Part shown: positions 18,271-26,892 of the stretch, in pieces
Layout of the letters: each line of letters starts with the position of its first letter
How positions within the stretch are numbered: the first letter of the stretch is position 1
NCBI GenBank assembly: GCA_050289385.1
Contig: JBNKFQ010000252.1
Span: 1-35,520, forward strand
Direction: 5' to 3'
Source of the DNA: JBNKFQ01 sp050289385
Lineage (GTDB): Bacteria; Pseudomonadota; Gammaproteobacteria; Pseudomonadales; Porticoccaceae
Length of the DNA: 35,520 bases
Notes under the pieces: model-generated
What the model was told of the DNA's origin: nothing
The model's input: only the letters and a program-made list of their open reading frames with translations
Databases searched by the model: none
Made by a program: the position numbers and the translations under genes

Positions 18271-18848
18271 TTCAGGCTTTTAGGCACGACCAAGGCCGAC
18301 AAATGAGGATAACCCTGAAAAAGCCTCGGATAACCCGGCAAGCCTTTGAACCCATACACGTTTTCGCCCAATTTGCCGGTAAAAAACATGAGATGTGGTG
18401 GCACTTCTACTACCTTGCCTCCGTCTAAGTCGAAACGATTGTTGTTTGATTGCATGTACACAATTGCACCTTCTGCAGAAGGAGGCAGCTCACCTGACTC
18501 CGACATCTTTTTAAGGTTTTGCATAATGATTTTCTGAGGTACTCCCTGATACCGAAGCCTGGTATGATATTCGTAAGTCGCAAAAACAAATGCCATCGCC
18601 TGCCGATTAAGGCACGACGGTTCAAATCGCCCTTCCGGATTCTGCATCACCAGACAAGTGAAGCCATTGGTTCCTTTTATGACTTCTTTGAATTTCCCAT
18701 CGTCCCAAACTCGAACAGACGCATTTTGGGTAATTTTGGGTGGTGCAGCCTCTTTCGCTTGCTCAATTTCACGAGCAAACTGCATATTGGTATCTTCAGC
18801 AAACACTGCACAACTGATCAGCAACAAACCAAACCACTTTATTTTCAT
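18267..18848 (-). CDS. Small exported protein of unknown function
   Basis: I do not recognise this 193-residue protein. A signal peptide is clear: MKIKWFGLLLISCAVFA followed by EDTN, with predicted cleavage after residue 17. The mature part is mostly polar, begins with a charged helix (about 22-36) and has two cysteines, Cys65 and Cys79, that could form a disulfide. The C-terminal third is rich in Gly, Pro and aromatic residues (PHLMFFTGKLGENVYGFKG). AGGAAA lies just before the ATG. The start is 25 bases after the stop of the DJ-1/PfpI gene, which itself follows the GlxA regulator by 15 bases, so the three genes look like one operon. A periplasmic role linked to that enzyme is likely, but the function is unknown. 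Confidence 0.75.
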   Translation of the reverse strand: MKIKWFGLLLISCAVFAEDTNMQFAREIEQAKEAAPPKITQNASVRVWDDGKFKEVIKGTNGFTCLVMQNPEGRFEPSCLNRQAMAFVFATYEYHTRLRYQGVPQKIIMQNLKKMSESGELPPSAEGAIVYMQSNNNRFDLDGGKVVEVPPHLMFFTGKLGENVYGFKGLPGYPRLFQGYPHLSALVVPKSLN

Positions 18849-18873
18849 TTCGGTTTTCCTTTATAAAAAATCT

Positions 18874-19500
18874 TTAATACATACGTATGTATTTCGGCAA
18901 TTGACTTGCATTACTGGCACTACCAAACTTCTTACCAGCAGGGTAATACTCGGTATAAAGCTGAACGTTGCCCGCCACTTCCTGCCCTGCCTGGCTGGCA
19001 ATAAATTCCAGCGCCATATCCATGCCGGAAGAAACGCCCGCCGCTGTCCATATATTGCCTTCATTAACGAAACGGCTTTCAACCACGTCGATGTCTGGAA
19101 ATGCACGCAAATCGTCGAGCGCACTCCAGTGTGTGGCAACTTTTTTTCCATCCAGTAATCCAGCGGCTTGTAATAACAGCGAGCCAGTGCAGACTGAAAG
19201 AATCTGTTGACACTTTTCTGACTGATATCTGACAAAGTCTAGATAATCAGATTTCTGTAATACTTGCCGAACTCCCACACCACCCGGTATCAATAAAAAA
19301 TCGAGGTCGGGACAATTTTCAAACGAGAGATCGGGTAACAGTTTTAACCCTTTGGCACAGGTTATGCTGTTTGTGGAGTGGGATACCGTAAAACACTGTT
19401 CGGGTCCGCCCTCATATTTACTCCATGCCTGAATCATCTCCCAGGGGCCGACCAGGTCCAGCTCTTCCAAACCATCAAACACCAAAAACCCAAAATTCAC
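18874..19500 (-). CDS. DJ-1/PfpI family protein, isonitrile-hydratase-like
   Basis: The family contains hydrolases, hydratases and glyoxalase-like enzymes that act through a cysteine at a sharp turn. With GTG 19500 as start (GGAGG lies exactly 7 bases upstream) the protein has 208 residues; the longer TTG start at 19506 would be too close to that site. The sequence opens with FGFLVFDGLEELDLVGPWE, then has LLIPGGVGVR and the nucleophile elbow SVCTGSLLL with Cys104. KKVATHW follows, as in isonitrile hydratase and GlxA-type proteins. It has no DNA-binding domain and is separate from its paralogue, the regulator 15 bases upstream. The substrate is not known; isonitrile hydratase is the closest characterised relative that I can name, and the match is at family level only. 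Confidence 0.85.
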   Translation of the reverse strand: MNFGFLVFDGLEELDLVGPWEMIQAWSKYEGGPEQCFTVSHSTNSITCAKGLKLLPDLSFENCPDLDFLLIPGGVGVRQVLQKSDYLDFVRYQSEKCQQILSVCTGSLLLQAAGLLDGKKVATHWSALDDLRAFPDIDVVESRFVNEGNIWTAAGVSSGMDMALEFIASQAGQEVAGNVQLYTEYYPAGKKFGSASNASQLPKYIRMY

Positions 19501-19515
19501 CCTCAAACCTCCATA

Positions 19516-20502
19516 TTAAAAACGCATTTGATAATCACTGGGAGTAACACCCAGCAAACGGGAAAAACTGCGTCGCAACTGTTCAACAGAATGAAATCCG
19601 CAACTGTAAGCAACAGTTTTCAGCGACGTTTGACCGTCCTCCAACAACATTCTTGCCTGATCAACTCGCAACGATTCCAGATATTTGGCAGGCGTTGTTC
19701 GCATGCAGTGGGCAAAGCGGCGGGCAAAATGGCGTGGGCTTAATGAGCACTGGCTGGCCATCGTCTCCACCGTAATTGCCTTTTCCAGGTTGGCGAGCAA
19801 CCAATCGTGAAAATCCGACATATCGCCTGGCAGTGATGACTGTTGTTTTAATACGTTACTGAATTGCGCCTGATTGCCTGGTCGGTGCAGAAATACCACC
19901 AGTTGCTTTGCAACGTGGCTGACTATACTTTTGCCCAGGTCCTCTTCAATCAGGGACAACGCCAGGTCAATACCTGCCGTTACACCCGCCGAGGTATAGG
20001 TATTACCCTGTTTGATATACAACGCATCGGCTTCGACTCGCAGTTCCGGAAACTGTTGCTGGAGGTCTTGCGCCGCTCCCCAGTGGGTGGTGACTTTTTT
20101 ATCGGCCAATAAACCAGCTTTTGCCAGCAGGAAAGTACCCGTACAGACGCTGGCAATGCGACGCACAGATGACGCTGTGTTTTGCAGAAAGTCGATCAAA
20201 CCCCGATCATTCATGGCTTTTTCAAGCCCCCTGCCTCCCGGCACCATCAGCGTATCGATCGAGCTGAAATCATCGCGGTAACTGCGTTGAATATTCAACT
20301 CAAGACCTGAGGACATCGCAACAACGCCGCGGCGCTTTGCCCACCATTCGATCTTGTAAGGTTTGGGAGCATTCGGATAGTGTAATTGCAGGTAGCGATT
20401 GGCAATCGAGAACACTTCCGTGGGCCCGGTGATATCCAGAACCTGTGCATCTGGATACACAATCATTACTACCCGCTTTGACTGAGGGGAATTCTTTACC
20501 AT
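19516..20502 (-). CDS. GlxA-family transcriptional regulator (DJ-1/PfpI domain plus AraC helix-turn-helix)
   Basis: GlxA-type regulators join a ligand-sensing DJ-1 fold to an AraC DNA-binding domain. The 328-residue protein has the DJ-1 part at about 10-200 (VVMIVYPDAQVLDITGPTEVF, DTLMVPGGRG, and ASVCTGTFLLAKAGLL with Cys120) and the AraC domain at about 225-326, with two helix-turn-helix units (TVETMASQCSLSPRHFARRF and SLKTVAYSCGFHSVEQLRR). It is 15 bases upstream of the DJ-1/PfpI enzyme gene, with which it shares the fold, and is likely to control that operon. No strong Shine-Dalgarno sequence is visible before its ATG. The compound it senses is unknown. Confidence 0.94.
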   Translation of the reverse strand: MVKNSPQSKRVVMIVYPDAQVLDITGPTEVFSIANRYLQLHYPNAPKPYKIEWWAKRRGVVAMSSGLELNIQRSYRDDFSSIDTLMVPGGRGLEKAMNDRGLIDFLQNTASSVRRIASVCTGTFLLAKAGLLADKKVTTHWGAAQDLQQQFPELRVEADALYIKQGNTYTSAGVTAGIDLALSLIEEDLGKSIVSHVAKQLVVFLHRPGNQAQFSNVLKQQSSLPGDMSDFHDWLLANLEKAITVETMASQCSLSPRHFARRFAHCMRTTPAKYLESLRVDQARMLLEDGQTSLKTVAYSCGFHSVEQLRRSFSRLLGVTPSDYQMRF

Positions 20503-20562
20503 GACAGCATATTACGCAGATTATGGAATGGCAGCTATGACATTGTAGCTGCAAAAACGGAC

Positions 20563-20719
20563 AATCACATGAGGTACTTGCAAAATTCCACTTCGCACTC
20601 CCTGGCGGCGTTGAAAATGTGCTCGAATGCTCATTTACTCCGTGTAAACTGCGCTTCTGTGCGCATTTTCGCCTTGCCAGGAAGCACGAATCAGAGTTTT
20701 GCAAGCACCTCACATGATT
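20563..20719. repeat. 157-bp imperfect palindrome, ERIC-like in architecture
   Basis: The two arms align end to end around 20641 with no net length difference. The left arm begins AATCACATGAGGTACTTGC and the right arm, reverse-complemented, begins AATCATGTGAGGTGCTTGC. The apex is TTTAC-tccgt-GTAAA (20634-20648). Conserved blocks include CTTGCAAAA, CCTGGC and GAAAATG. It lies between the GlxA regulator and the permease gene, and contains no gene. Transcribed, it would fold into one long hairpin. Confidence 0.85.
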
Positions 20720-20755
20720 ATTCAAACAAGATGAACAGGTTGAATTAAAATCACC

Positions 20756-21973
20756 CTATTCAGCCGGAATGCCCAGCACTGCCACTGCCAACAAAAACAA
20801 AGCAAGCCCGCCATACCCGACTGTTCTTGCCGATATGCCCTTGATCCGATAACTGATTGATGTCGCCAATGCACACTGAAGGCTGTAATAAACTGCAAAT
20901 GCTCGCGATGCATAACTGATAATCTGGTAGATATCGGCCAACCACGTAATGGCAACACACATAATTACCAGTACAAGGTATGCCAGGCGCGACTTCACCT
21001 TGCCACGGCTTAACTCTTCTGCCAGCCCCCCGCTACCATTGGTATCCGCCACCGCTGCGCTAAACTGTGAAGCCAGTGCGGCAACAATCAGAAACAACGG
21101 CAAGATTGGAGCCACCTGGGCAGTCATCTGAATTATTGCTGTTTCGCTGTCGCCAATAGATTCAGCCGAAAAATCCATCGCTGCCAGACCGATGTATATC
21201 AGATAGATCGCAGTGGAAATCCATTGTGCATATCGCATTGTGGAAATACGCGTACCAACATCATACTCTTCTTTCAAATAACGAGAGGTTTCAAACCCCT
21301 GAACTGTAATCAACAACCCGAAGGCAATTCTGATTGATTGCCAATCGAAATGTGCGCCGTTGTGATGCAACGTCCCTTGATTCGCCAAATCACCGGTGTA
21401 GTACACCATACCAACAAGCAAACCGGTAATAACAGCCAATTTCACCGCGACTGCCAGTTCTTCAGCCTGCTCCAACCCCAACAACCCTCGCCACCAACCC
21501 AAAACACCAATAAAAACCAGCACTGCAGAGGTAATCAACCGACCGTAAAAAGGGTTATTCTGTTCAATGAGGCTAACAGAAAACGCACCAAACAAATTCA
21601 GGTAGTAACAAACGGATATGATATAGGCAAATGCCAATGCCCACGAGGAAAGCGTGTCCAGAACCCTGCCGGGGATCTGAGAAGATGGCGCCCTCCTGCC
21701 GCCTTCCCCTTCGATCATTTTTATATTCCAGCGAATAGCGGCACCGACGCTGTAGGCAACCAGACAAAGTGCCGTCATAACATACAGCGCTCCAGCCCCG
21801 AAGCCGCGAATCAACAAGGGACCGAGCACAAGAAATCCACTACCGATAATTGACGCCAGTGGTGTTACCGTCGCCCGCCAAATGCTGGAAGCGAGCATGC
21901 GGGGGTTAAACAGTACTATTGTCATAAACAGCACTGATATAACAACCACTGTATCGACCAGCATGCTATTCAC
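20756..21973 (-). CDS. Multi-spanning membrane permease, APC-superfamily-like
   Basis: The 405-residue protein is almost wholly hydrophobic, with about 10-11 predicted membrane segments and a short cytoplasmic stretch near residue 90 (KMIEGEGGRRAPSSQ). The first helices hold LASIIGSGFLVLGPLLI, like the GSG motif at the start of amino-acid permeases. GLLITVQGFETSRYL in the middle also recalls the APC helix-6 region. I therefore infer a secondary transporter or sensor-like relative in that superfamily, but cannot name a substrate. The start is GTG 21973 or ATG 21964; neither has a strong ribosome binding site. The heptad array at 22005-22067 lies just upstream, and the ERIC-like palindrome just downstream, so its transcript is flanked by repeats. 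Confidence 0.7.
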   Translation of the reverse strand: MNSMLVDTVVVISVLFMTIVLFNPRMLASSIWRATVTPLASIIGSGFLVLGPLLIRGFGAGALYVMTALCLVAYSVGAAIRWNIKMIEGEGGRRAPSSQIPGRVLDTLSSWALAFAYIISVCYYLNLFGAFSVSLIEQNNPFYGRLITSAVLVFIGVLGWWRGLLGLEQAEELAVAVKLAVITGLLVGMVYYTGDLANQGTLHHNGAHFDWQSIRIAFGLLITVQGFETSRYLKEEYDVGTRISTMRYAQWISTAIYLIYIGLAAMDFSAESIGDSETAIIQMTAQVAPILPLFLIVAALASQFSAAVADTNGSGGLAEELSRGKVKSRLAYLVLVIMCVAITWLADIYQIISYASRAFAVYYSLQCALATSISYRIKGISARTVGYGGLALFLLAVAVLGIPAE

Positions 21974-22004
21974 TAAACCATTCCAATCCGCCTATCCGGA
22001 AAAT

Positions 22005-22067
22005 TAACCATTAACCATTAACCATTAACCATTGACCATTGACCATTGGCCGTTGACTATTGACCAT
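22005..22067 (+). repeat. Degenerate tandem heptad array TTRACCA x 9
   Basis: Nine consecutive 7-base units: TTAACCA four times, TTGACCA twice, then TTGGCCG, TTGACTA and TTGACCA. The units become more degenerate to the right and TTCATTG follows. The array lies in the leader side of the permease gene and 30 bases from the stop of yqcC. Confidence 0.93.
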
Positions 22068-22096
22068 TCATTGTCCATATAAGGCCCTGGTCCGCG

Positions 22097-22420
22097 CTAA
22101 AGACTCAAAATCCTGTCAATCTCGGCCAAATGTTTGATCAAGAGATTTTTTTGATAGCTGCTTTGTTTGAAGCTCTCTTCGGCCATTGGCGCAATACCAC
22201 AGTTACCAGGCAGTTGTTCCCCGTCTTCCACAAGCCGGGCCATACGGGGAATAAAGATAAACTGCAGCCACTCCTGAAATTCCAGAGTATCGACCGCAAA
22301 CGGCTGGGTGCTTGCCAGCGCCTCGGGCGATGGCTGTACATCAGACCACAATGCAAGGTCCCGGAGGGACTTTTCTACCTCCAGCAATAGCGTAGCTATT
22401 TGTGAGTGCTTGCCAGTCAT
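22097..22420 (-). CDS. yqcC: YqcC family protein
   Basis: This 107-residue protein matches the YqcC (DUF446) family of small helical proteins with no established biochemical role. In enterobacteria the gene stands next to the pseudouridine synthase gene truC; here no truC is present, and the gene follows dinG by 40 bases. Recognisable family text includes LLLEVEKSLRDLALW near the start, QPFAVDTLEFQEWLQFIFIPRM in the middle and a helix ending in LIKHLAEIDRIL. No signal peptide or membrane segment is seen, so it should be cytoplasmic. It is probably last in an operon with the acyltransferase and dinG. Confidence 0.9.
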   Translation of the reverse strand: MTGKHSQIATLLLEVEKSLRDLALWSDVQPSPEALASTQPFAVDTLEFQEWLQFIFIPRMARLVEDGEQLPGNCGIAPMAEESFKQSSYQKNLLIKHLAEIDRILSL

Positions 22421-22460
22421 AAAAACGATTTCCGGTTTCAGATATAACCTGTCGTTATCT

Positions 22461-24584
22461 TTATTCTATTTCGCACCGAAACGGTGGCAGAGAATCAAGC
22501 AATTGCCGGCCATAACCTTTTGTCACCACACGGCGATCCAGTATGGTCACTTTGCCGCTATCCGATTCCGTTCGCAATAAACGGCCACTGGCCTGAATGA
22601 GTTTCAGGCTGGCATCCGGCAGCGCAATTTCAAAAAATGGTTTGCCACCTCGACTCTCAATCCATTCCGACAACGCTTCGTGAATCGGATCGTTTGGCAC
22701 AGCAAAGGGAATCTTGGCAATAATAACGTGCTGGCAATAGCTGCCCGGCAAATCAACACCTTCGGCAAAACTGGCCAGGCCAAAAATAATACTGCCCTTG
22801 CCATCATCAACCTGTTTCTTGTGGCGACGAATGATCTCGGCATGAGAATAATCACCCTGCATTAAAATCTGTTTACACAGATTTTCCGGCATTTGGTCGT
22901 AAACCTGTTGCATCTGCCGACGCGACGCGAACAACACCAGAACACCTTCGTTGGCGTCAATTAATTCGGGAAGCGTTTCAACAAGCGCAGCCGTGTGCGC
23001 CTGAGGGTCACCGGCGTCAGCAATATTGGGCACCGCCAATACGCCGGCTGAGGCATAGTCAAAAGCACCGGCAACCGCTTGATAATGTGCCGTTTCGGGA
23101 GTACCCGCCATATTGCGGAAACGATCGAAACGGTTGAGTGCTCGAATGGTGGCCGAGGTAATCACGACACCAAAGGCACGCTGCCACAAATGTTCTGCCA
23201 ACATAGGCGAGGCTACTATGGGGCTGCAAGACAAGCGAATATCCAGATTGCCGCCCGAACCTTCCAGACTCAACCAGCGAGCATGGGGCGGTGCGCCATC
23301 GCTGTCGGTGGTGGCAAACAGCGTCCACAGCGACGATATACCTTCGGCCCGCCCCAACCAGGTGCCCGTCACCTGATACAGTTGTTCCAGATCGACCCTC
23401 GGTACCGACCCGGATGTATCGTCGAGTAAATCTGACAGCCGGTCCGACAGTTTTTCGAGCCTGGATTGCAACACCGTAAAATGTTTGCCTGTTTCGGCGG
23501 CGGCATCACGCAGGGCCGGACCGATATCGCCATGGGGAAAACGATAGCGGTCGTCTTCGCTTGTTTCGGGCATTTCATCGATGATTCTGCTGAACAGCGG
23601 AGTCACCAGGCCAAGTTCTGTGGCCGCCTTGCTGGCATCCTTTTGTATTTTCAAACAGAGTTCGTAAACATCTTCTTGCTCTCGAAAATGGGCCGACCGC
23701 GACGCCAGTTGTTTGTCTATTTGCTGCAGCCATTTTCCTGTGCTGTCCAGCTGGCACTGGGCAGAAAAATGCCGCAACGCGATTTCCGGCAAGCGATGGC
23801 CTTCGTCAAATATATAAATGGTGTCTTCCGGAGGAAACAGAATAACGCCACCCCCAAGCGCAAGATCTGACATTACCATATCGTGATTGGCCACAATGCA
23901 ATCGGCTTCGGTCAAATTATCCCGGGCGCGAAAAAAACAGCAGTTGGCAATATGCCGGCAACTGCGACCGGAACACTGGCGACGATCCATCGTAAGTGGA
24001 TACCAGTTTTCCTCGCTCATGCCCTCGGGCCAACTGTCGCGATCGCCCTCCCATGTATTTGCGGCGAGGGCTTCGGCCATATTTTTATAAAGTTTTACTG
24101 CCTGATCATTGGGATTGAATTGCCATTCGTCTTCAAACAGAAACTGGCCCGCATCGCGACTGTCAACCGAATCCAGGCATTGTTCCAGCTTGAGCGGGCA
24201 GAGATATCGACCACGGCCTTTGGCAAGCGCAAATTTGTAATGCCAGCCTGTGTGTTGCAGCAGCTCGGGAATATCCTTGAATATCAGTTGTTCTTGCAGT
24301 GATACCGTGGCGGTAGCGATGACAACCTTTTTTTCCAGGACACGGGCAATGGGTAATACAGACAACAGGTAGGCCAGGGTTTTACCCGTGCCGGTTCCGG
24401 CTTCAATAACACAGAGACCATTGTTCGAAATGCGTTTTTGCTCGCTGTCCTGTTCGATTGCTGCCAACGTATTGGCAACCGCGCCAATCATTTGCTTTTG
24501 ACCAAGACGCGGTTTGAGCTTGCGCGCTTTCAGAAAAGCTCGATAGCCGTCCTGGATGGTTTGTTTAAGGGCGTCGTCAAGCAT
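22461..24584 (-). CDS. dinG: ATP-dependent DNA helicase DinG
   Basis: DinG is an XPD-like 5'-3' helicase of superfamily 2 that resolves R-loops and other structured DNA and is linked to damage responses. The 707-residue protein is of normal length. Walker A is EAGTGTGKT at 61-69 and the DEAH-type box is DEGH at 260-263. Four cysteines, C129, C204, C209 and C215, have the spacing of the 4Fe-4S cluster in E. coli DinG. The final motif VI region is QASGRLLRTE. The ATG overlaps the end of the acyltransferase gene by 8 bases, so the two are probably translated from one mRNA. No LexA box was found before the operon, though I did not search exhaustively. Confidence 0.96.
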   Translation of the reverse strand: MLDDALKQTIQDGYRAFLKARKLKPRLGQKQMIGAVANTLAAIEQDSEQKRISNNGLCVIEAGTGTGKTLAYLLSVLPIARVLEKKVVIATATVSLQEQLIFKDIPELLQHTGWHYKFALAKGRGRYLCPLKLEQCLDSVDSRDAGQFLFEDEWQFNPNDQAVKLYKNMAEALAANTWEGDRDSWPEGMSEENWYPLTMDRRQCSGRSCRHIANCCFFRARDNLTEADCIVANHDMVMSDLALGGGVILFPPEDTIYIFDEGHRLPEIALRHFSAQCQLDSTGKWLQQIDKQLASRSAHFREQEDVYELCLKIQKDASKAATELGLVTPLFSRIIDEMPETSEDDRYRFPHGDIGPALRDAAAETGKHFTVLQSRLEKLSDRLSDLLDDTSGSVPRVDLEQLYQVTGTWLGRAEGISSLWTLFATTDSDGAPPHARWLSLEGSGGNLDIRLSCSPIVASPMLAEHLWQRAFGVVITSATIRALNRFDRFRNMAGTPETAHYQAVAGAFDYASAGVLAVPNIADAGDPQAHTAALVETLPELIDANEGVLVLFASRRQMQQVYDQMPENLCKQILMQGDYSHAEIIRRHKKQVDDGKGSIIFGLASFAEGVDLPGSYCQHVIIAKIPFAVPNDPIHEALSEWIESRGGKPFFEIALPDASLKLIQASGRLLRTESDSGKVTILDRRVVTKGYGRQLLDSLPPFRCEIE

Positions 24585-25734
24585 CCATCAACGCCAATCG
24601 ACTCACCACCGGATTGGCATAAATGGCACGCACAATATCGCGATGCTCTGCGGGAACAGACGCCAGCCTTTCGTCAAATCGTGCTTCTGCCTGAACCCAC
24701 TGCTCATCGGTCATTGCCAGCGCCTGCCGCATTTCATCTACTCGACTGTCATTGCCATGCAGTTGCTGATAAGCAATCAGGTTAGTGGGGTGCTGATAGT
24801 ACTGTTCAATAATGTGCTGATCTATCGCAGCGGCAACAGTATCGGCAGATTCCAGTTCGTCGGGTTGCAATTCATCGCTGAATGCCACATGAATATGGCC
24901 TTTTTCACCGACAATACCGTCGTATATGCTTTGCAGGTCTTCGTGTTCCTGCTTTTGGTAGTCACCCGTTGCACCCCTGGCGCACAGCTCTTTCGCTTTG
25001 GCGGCGTCGCAAGGATCAAATTCGTAGGAAATACTTACGGGTACAATGTGCAATTCAGCCATCGCTTCGGCAAAACTCTGACCTTTTTGTTTGCTGAGTG
25101 CGAGCATTTTTATCAGGGCAGTATCGGTGCGGTCCAACCCATCCTTGGCACGTCCTTCACGCTGGGCAATCCAGATCGGACAACGATCGACACTGATTGA
25201 TTGGCGAATGTATGCCGACAGTTGTTTCAGAGCCTCCAGCTTTTCGCGACGCCCAACCACCGAACGCTTGACAATGAAACTTTTGTTAAGACGCATCAGG
25301 TCGGAAACAAAGGGTTTGCTGAGCAGGTTGTCACCAATGGCAATACGCGTGGTATCGCGACCGGCTCGGTCCAGGCTCAAGCCCACTACTGCGGGATCCA
25401 TAGCGATATCGCGGTGATTGCATATATAGAGATATGACTGGTGGGGGTCGAGCTGATCCAGGCCAGACACAGTAATCTTGCGAGTTTGACTTTCCAGCAG
25501 AGCCCACCAGTAATGGGCAATCACACGCTGAAATCCCGCTACTGTATCAACACCGGCAAGCACCTGCTCAAGACGTTTTTGCACTCGTGGCCGAAACAAC
25601 CACGGCAACCAGCGCGCAAGGCGAGGATACTTCATGCCAGCCAGGGTATCGTGCAGCTCGGAGTCACCAATCAGGCGACTCACGACTTCTTTTACTTCGT
25701 CGTCGTTGTAGGGACGTATGTCTTCAAAATTCAT
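24577..25734 (-). CDS. Glycerophosphate-type acyltransferase (PlsC-like domain)
   Basis: The protein should transfer acyl chains to a lysophospholipid or a similar lipid acceptor at the inner membrane. It has 385 residues, longer than PlsC (about 240) and shorter than PlsB (about 800). The catalytic motif is NHRDIAMDP with His107 and Asp113, so five residues separate them instead of the four of canonical HX4D; the NHRDIxxD form recurs in a distinct branch of this fold. IAQREGRAKDG at about 189-199 supplies the second block, and VPVSISYEFDP the third. The last 100 residues form a helical tail without a known domain. The gene overlaps dinG by 8 bases. The acceptor is not predictable. Confidence 0.85.
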   Translation of the reverse strand: MNFEDIRPYNDDEVKEVVSRLIGDSELHDTLAGMKYPRLARWLPWLFRPRVQKRLEQVLAGVDTVAGFQRVIAHYWWALLESQTRKITVSGLDQLDPHQSYLYICNHRDIAMDPAVVGLSLDRAGRDTTRIAIGDNLLSKPFVSDLMRLNKSFIVKRSVVGRREKLEALKQLSAYIRQSISVDRCPIWIAQREGRAKDGLDRTDTALIKMLALSKQKGQSFAEAMAELHIVPVSISYEFDPCDAAKAKELCARGATGDYQKQEHEDLQSIYDGIVGEKGHIHVAFSDELQPDELESADTVAAAIDQHIIEQYYQHPTNLIAYQQLHGNDSRVDEMRQALAMTDEQWVQAEARFDERLASVPAEHRDIVRAIYANPVVSRLALMDA

Positions 25735-25805
25735 GAATCTGGCGTTTGGTTGTTTCGCTATTGATAAAGCGAGTCTGAAAAAGCACGGTCGTTATTATCT
25801 GTCAT

Positions 25806-26837
25806 CTATCTTCCCGTGTACCAGTGAACCTTGGTGCTGTGCTTGTCCACCAGATCGGCGACATCCATGATCAGTGCAAACAGCGCCATGCGGACCAGCA
25901 CACCGTTGTCAGCCTGTCGAAAAATGGCCAGATTGGGGTTGTCGTCCAGATCGATATCCAGTTCATTGGCTTCGGCTCTGGAATCCCGCGGCAAAGGGTG
26001 CATGATCACCGTATTGGGCTCGCAAAATTGCGTATAGATCGCCTGATTGATACGCATGCGACCACGATACAGGTCTGCTTCGTCCACACTGGTAAAACGC
26101 TCTTCCTGAATACGTGTTGAATACACAATATCTGCGTGTGCGATACCTTCTTCAAGGCGATCCGTTACCACGACATTGCTACCTTCAGCCCGCATCTCTG
26201 TAATCAGTTCATTCGGCATGGCCAATTCTGATGGCGATACCAGGATAATATGAATATCGTTGTAAGACGACAGCAATTTGCACAATGAGTGAACTGTTCG
26301 ACCGTACTTGAGGTCGCCCACCATGGCGATGCGCAAACCGTCAATGCTGCGACCCTGCGCCGACAGCTCTTTTTCGATGGTGTACAGGTCCAGCAATGCC
26401 TGGGTGGGGTGTTCATTGGGGCCATCGCCACCATTGATAACGGGCACTCGGCTGGTACTGGCAAAATCTGCTGCCGATCCGGCTTGCGGGTGCCGCATGC
26501 AGATAATGTCACTGTAACCGGACAGTACGCGGGCCGTATCTTGCAGGGATTCACCCTTAACCACCGCGGAACTGGAAAAACCGGTGGTTTCACGCACTTC
26601 GCCACCCAGCAGGTTAAAGGCGCAGCCAAAACTTACTCGAGTGCGGGTGCTGGCTTCAAAAAACATGTTGCCAAGAATGGCGCCTTCCAGGACCCGCGTT
26701 ACACGCTTGCGCTGGGCGTAAGGTTCCATACGATCAGCGGTGCGAAACAGGGTTTCTATATCGCCCCGGTCAAATTGTTGAATCGAGAGTATGTGCGCGC
26801 CCTTGAAGTCCACCTGCCGTTCCCCTGAACCTGCCAT
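25806..26837 (-). CDS. pyrB: Aspartate carbamoyltransferase
   Basis: The enzyme joins carbamoyl phosphate and aspartate in the second step of pyrimidine synthesis. The 343-residue chain is some 30 residues longer than the E. coli catalytic chain. Carbamoyl-phosphate motifs STRTR (63-67) and HPTQ (143-146) are present, as is the lysine loop VVKGES (92-97). Aspartate-side text HPLPRD follows at about 275. GEVRETTGFSSSAVVKGES shows the usual order of the mobile loop. The regulatory chain gene pyrI and a pyrC-like dihydroorotase are not adjacent, so the enzyme is probably free of PyrI control. The ATG has no clear Shine-Dalgarno sequence. Ornithine carbamoyltransferase is excluded by the absence of its characteristic aspartate/ornithine-binding text. 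Confidence 0.93.
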   Translation of the reverse strand: MAGSGERQVDFKGAHILSIQQFDRGDIETLFRTADRMEPYAQRKRVTRVLEGAILGNMFFEASTRTRVSFGCAFNLLGGEVRETTGFSSSAVVKGESLQDTARVLSGYSDIICMRHPQAGSAADFASTSRVPVINGGDGPNEHPTQALLDLYTIEKELSAQGRSIDGLRIAMVGDLKYGRTVHSLCKLLSSYNDIHIILVSPSELAMPNELITEMRAEGSNVVVTDRLEEGIAHADIVYSTRIQEERFTSVDEADLYRGRMRINQAIYTQFCEPNTVIMHPLPRDSRAEANELDIDLDDNPNLAIFRQADNGVLVRMALFALIMDVADLVDKHSTKVHWYTGR

Positions 26838-26892
26838 TTGTCATAAGCGGAGGGGATTGTAGCAGAACATGGAGCCTGTTGACGTTTCGTCT

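Noticed and set aside
20563..20719. Insertion sequence remnant
   Set aside because: There is no transposase fragment, and the palindrome runs through the whole length rather than only at the ends.
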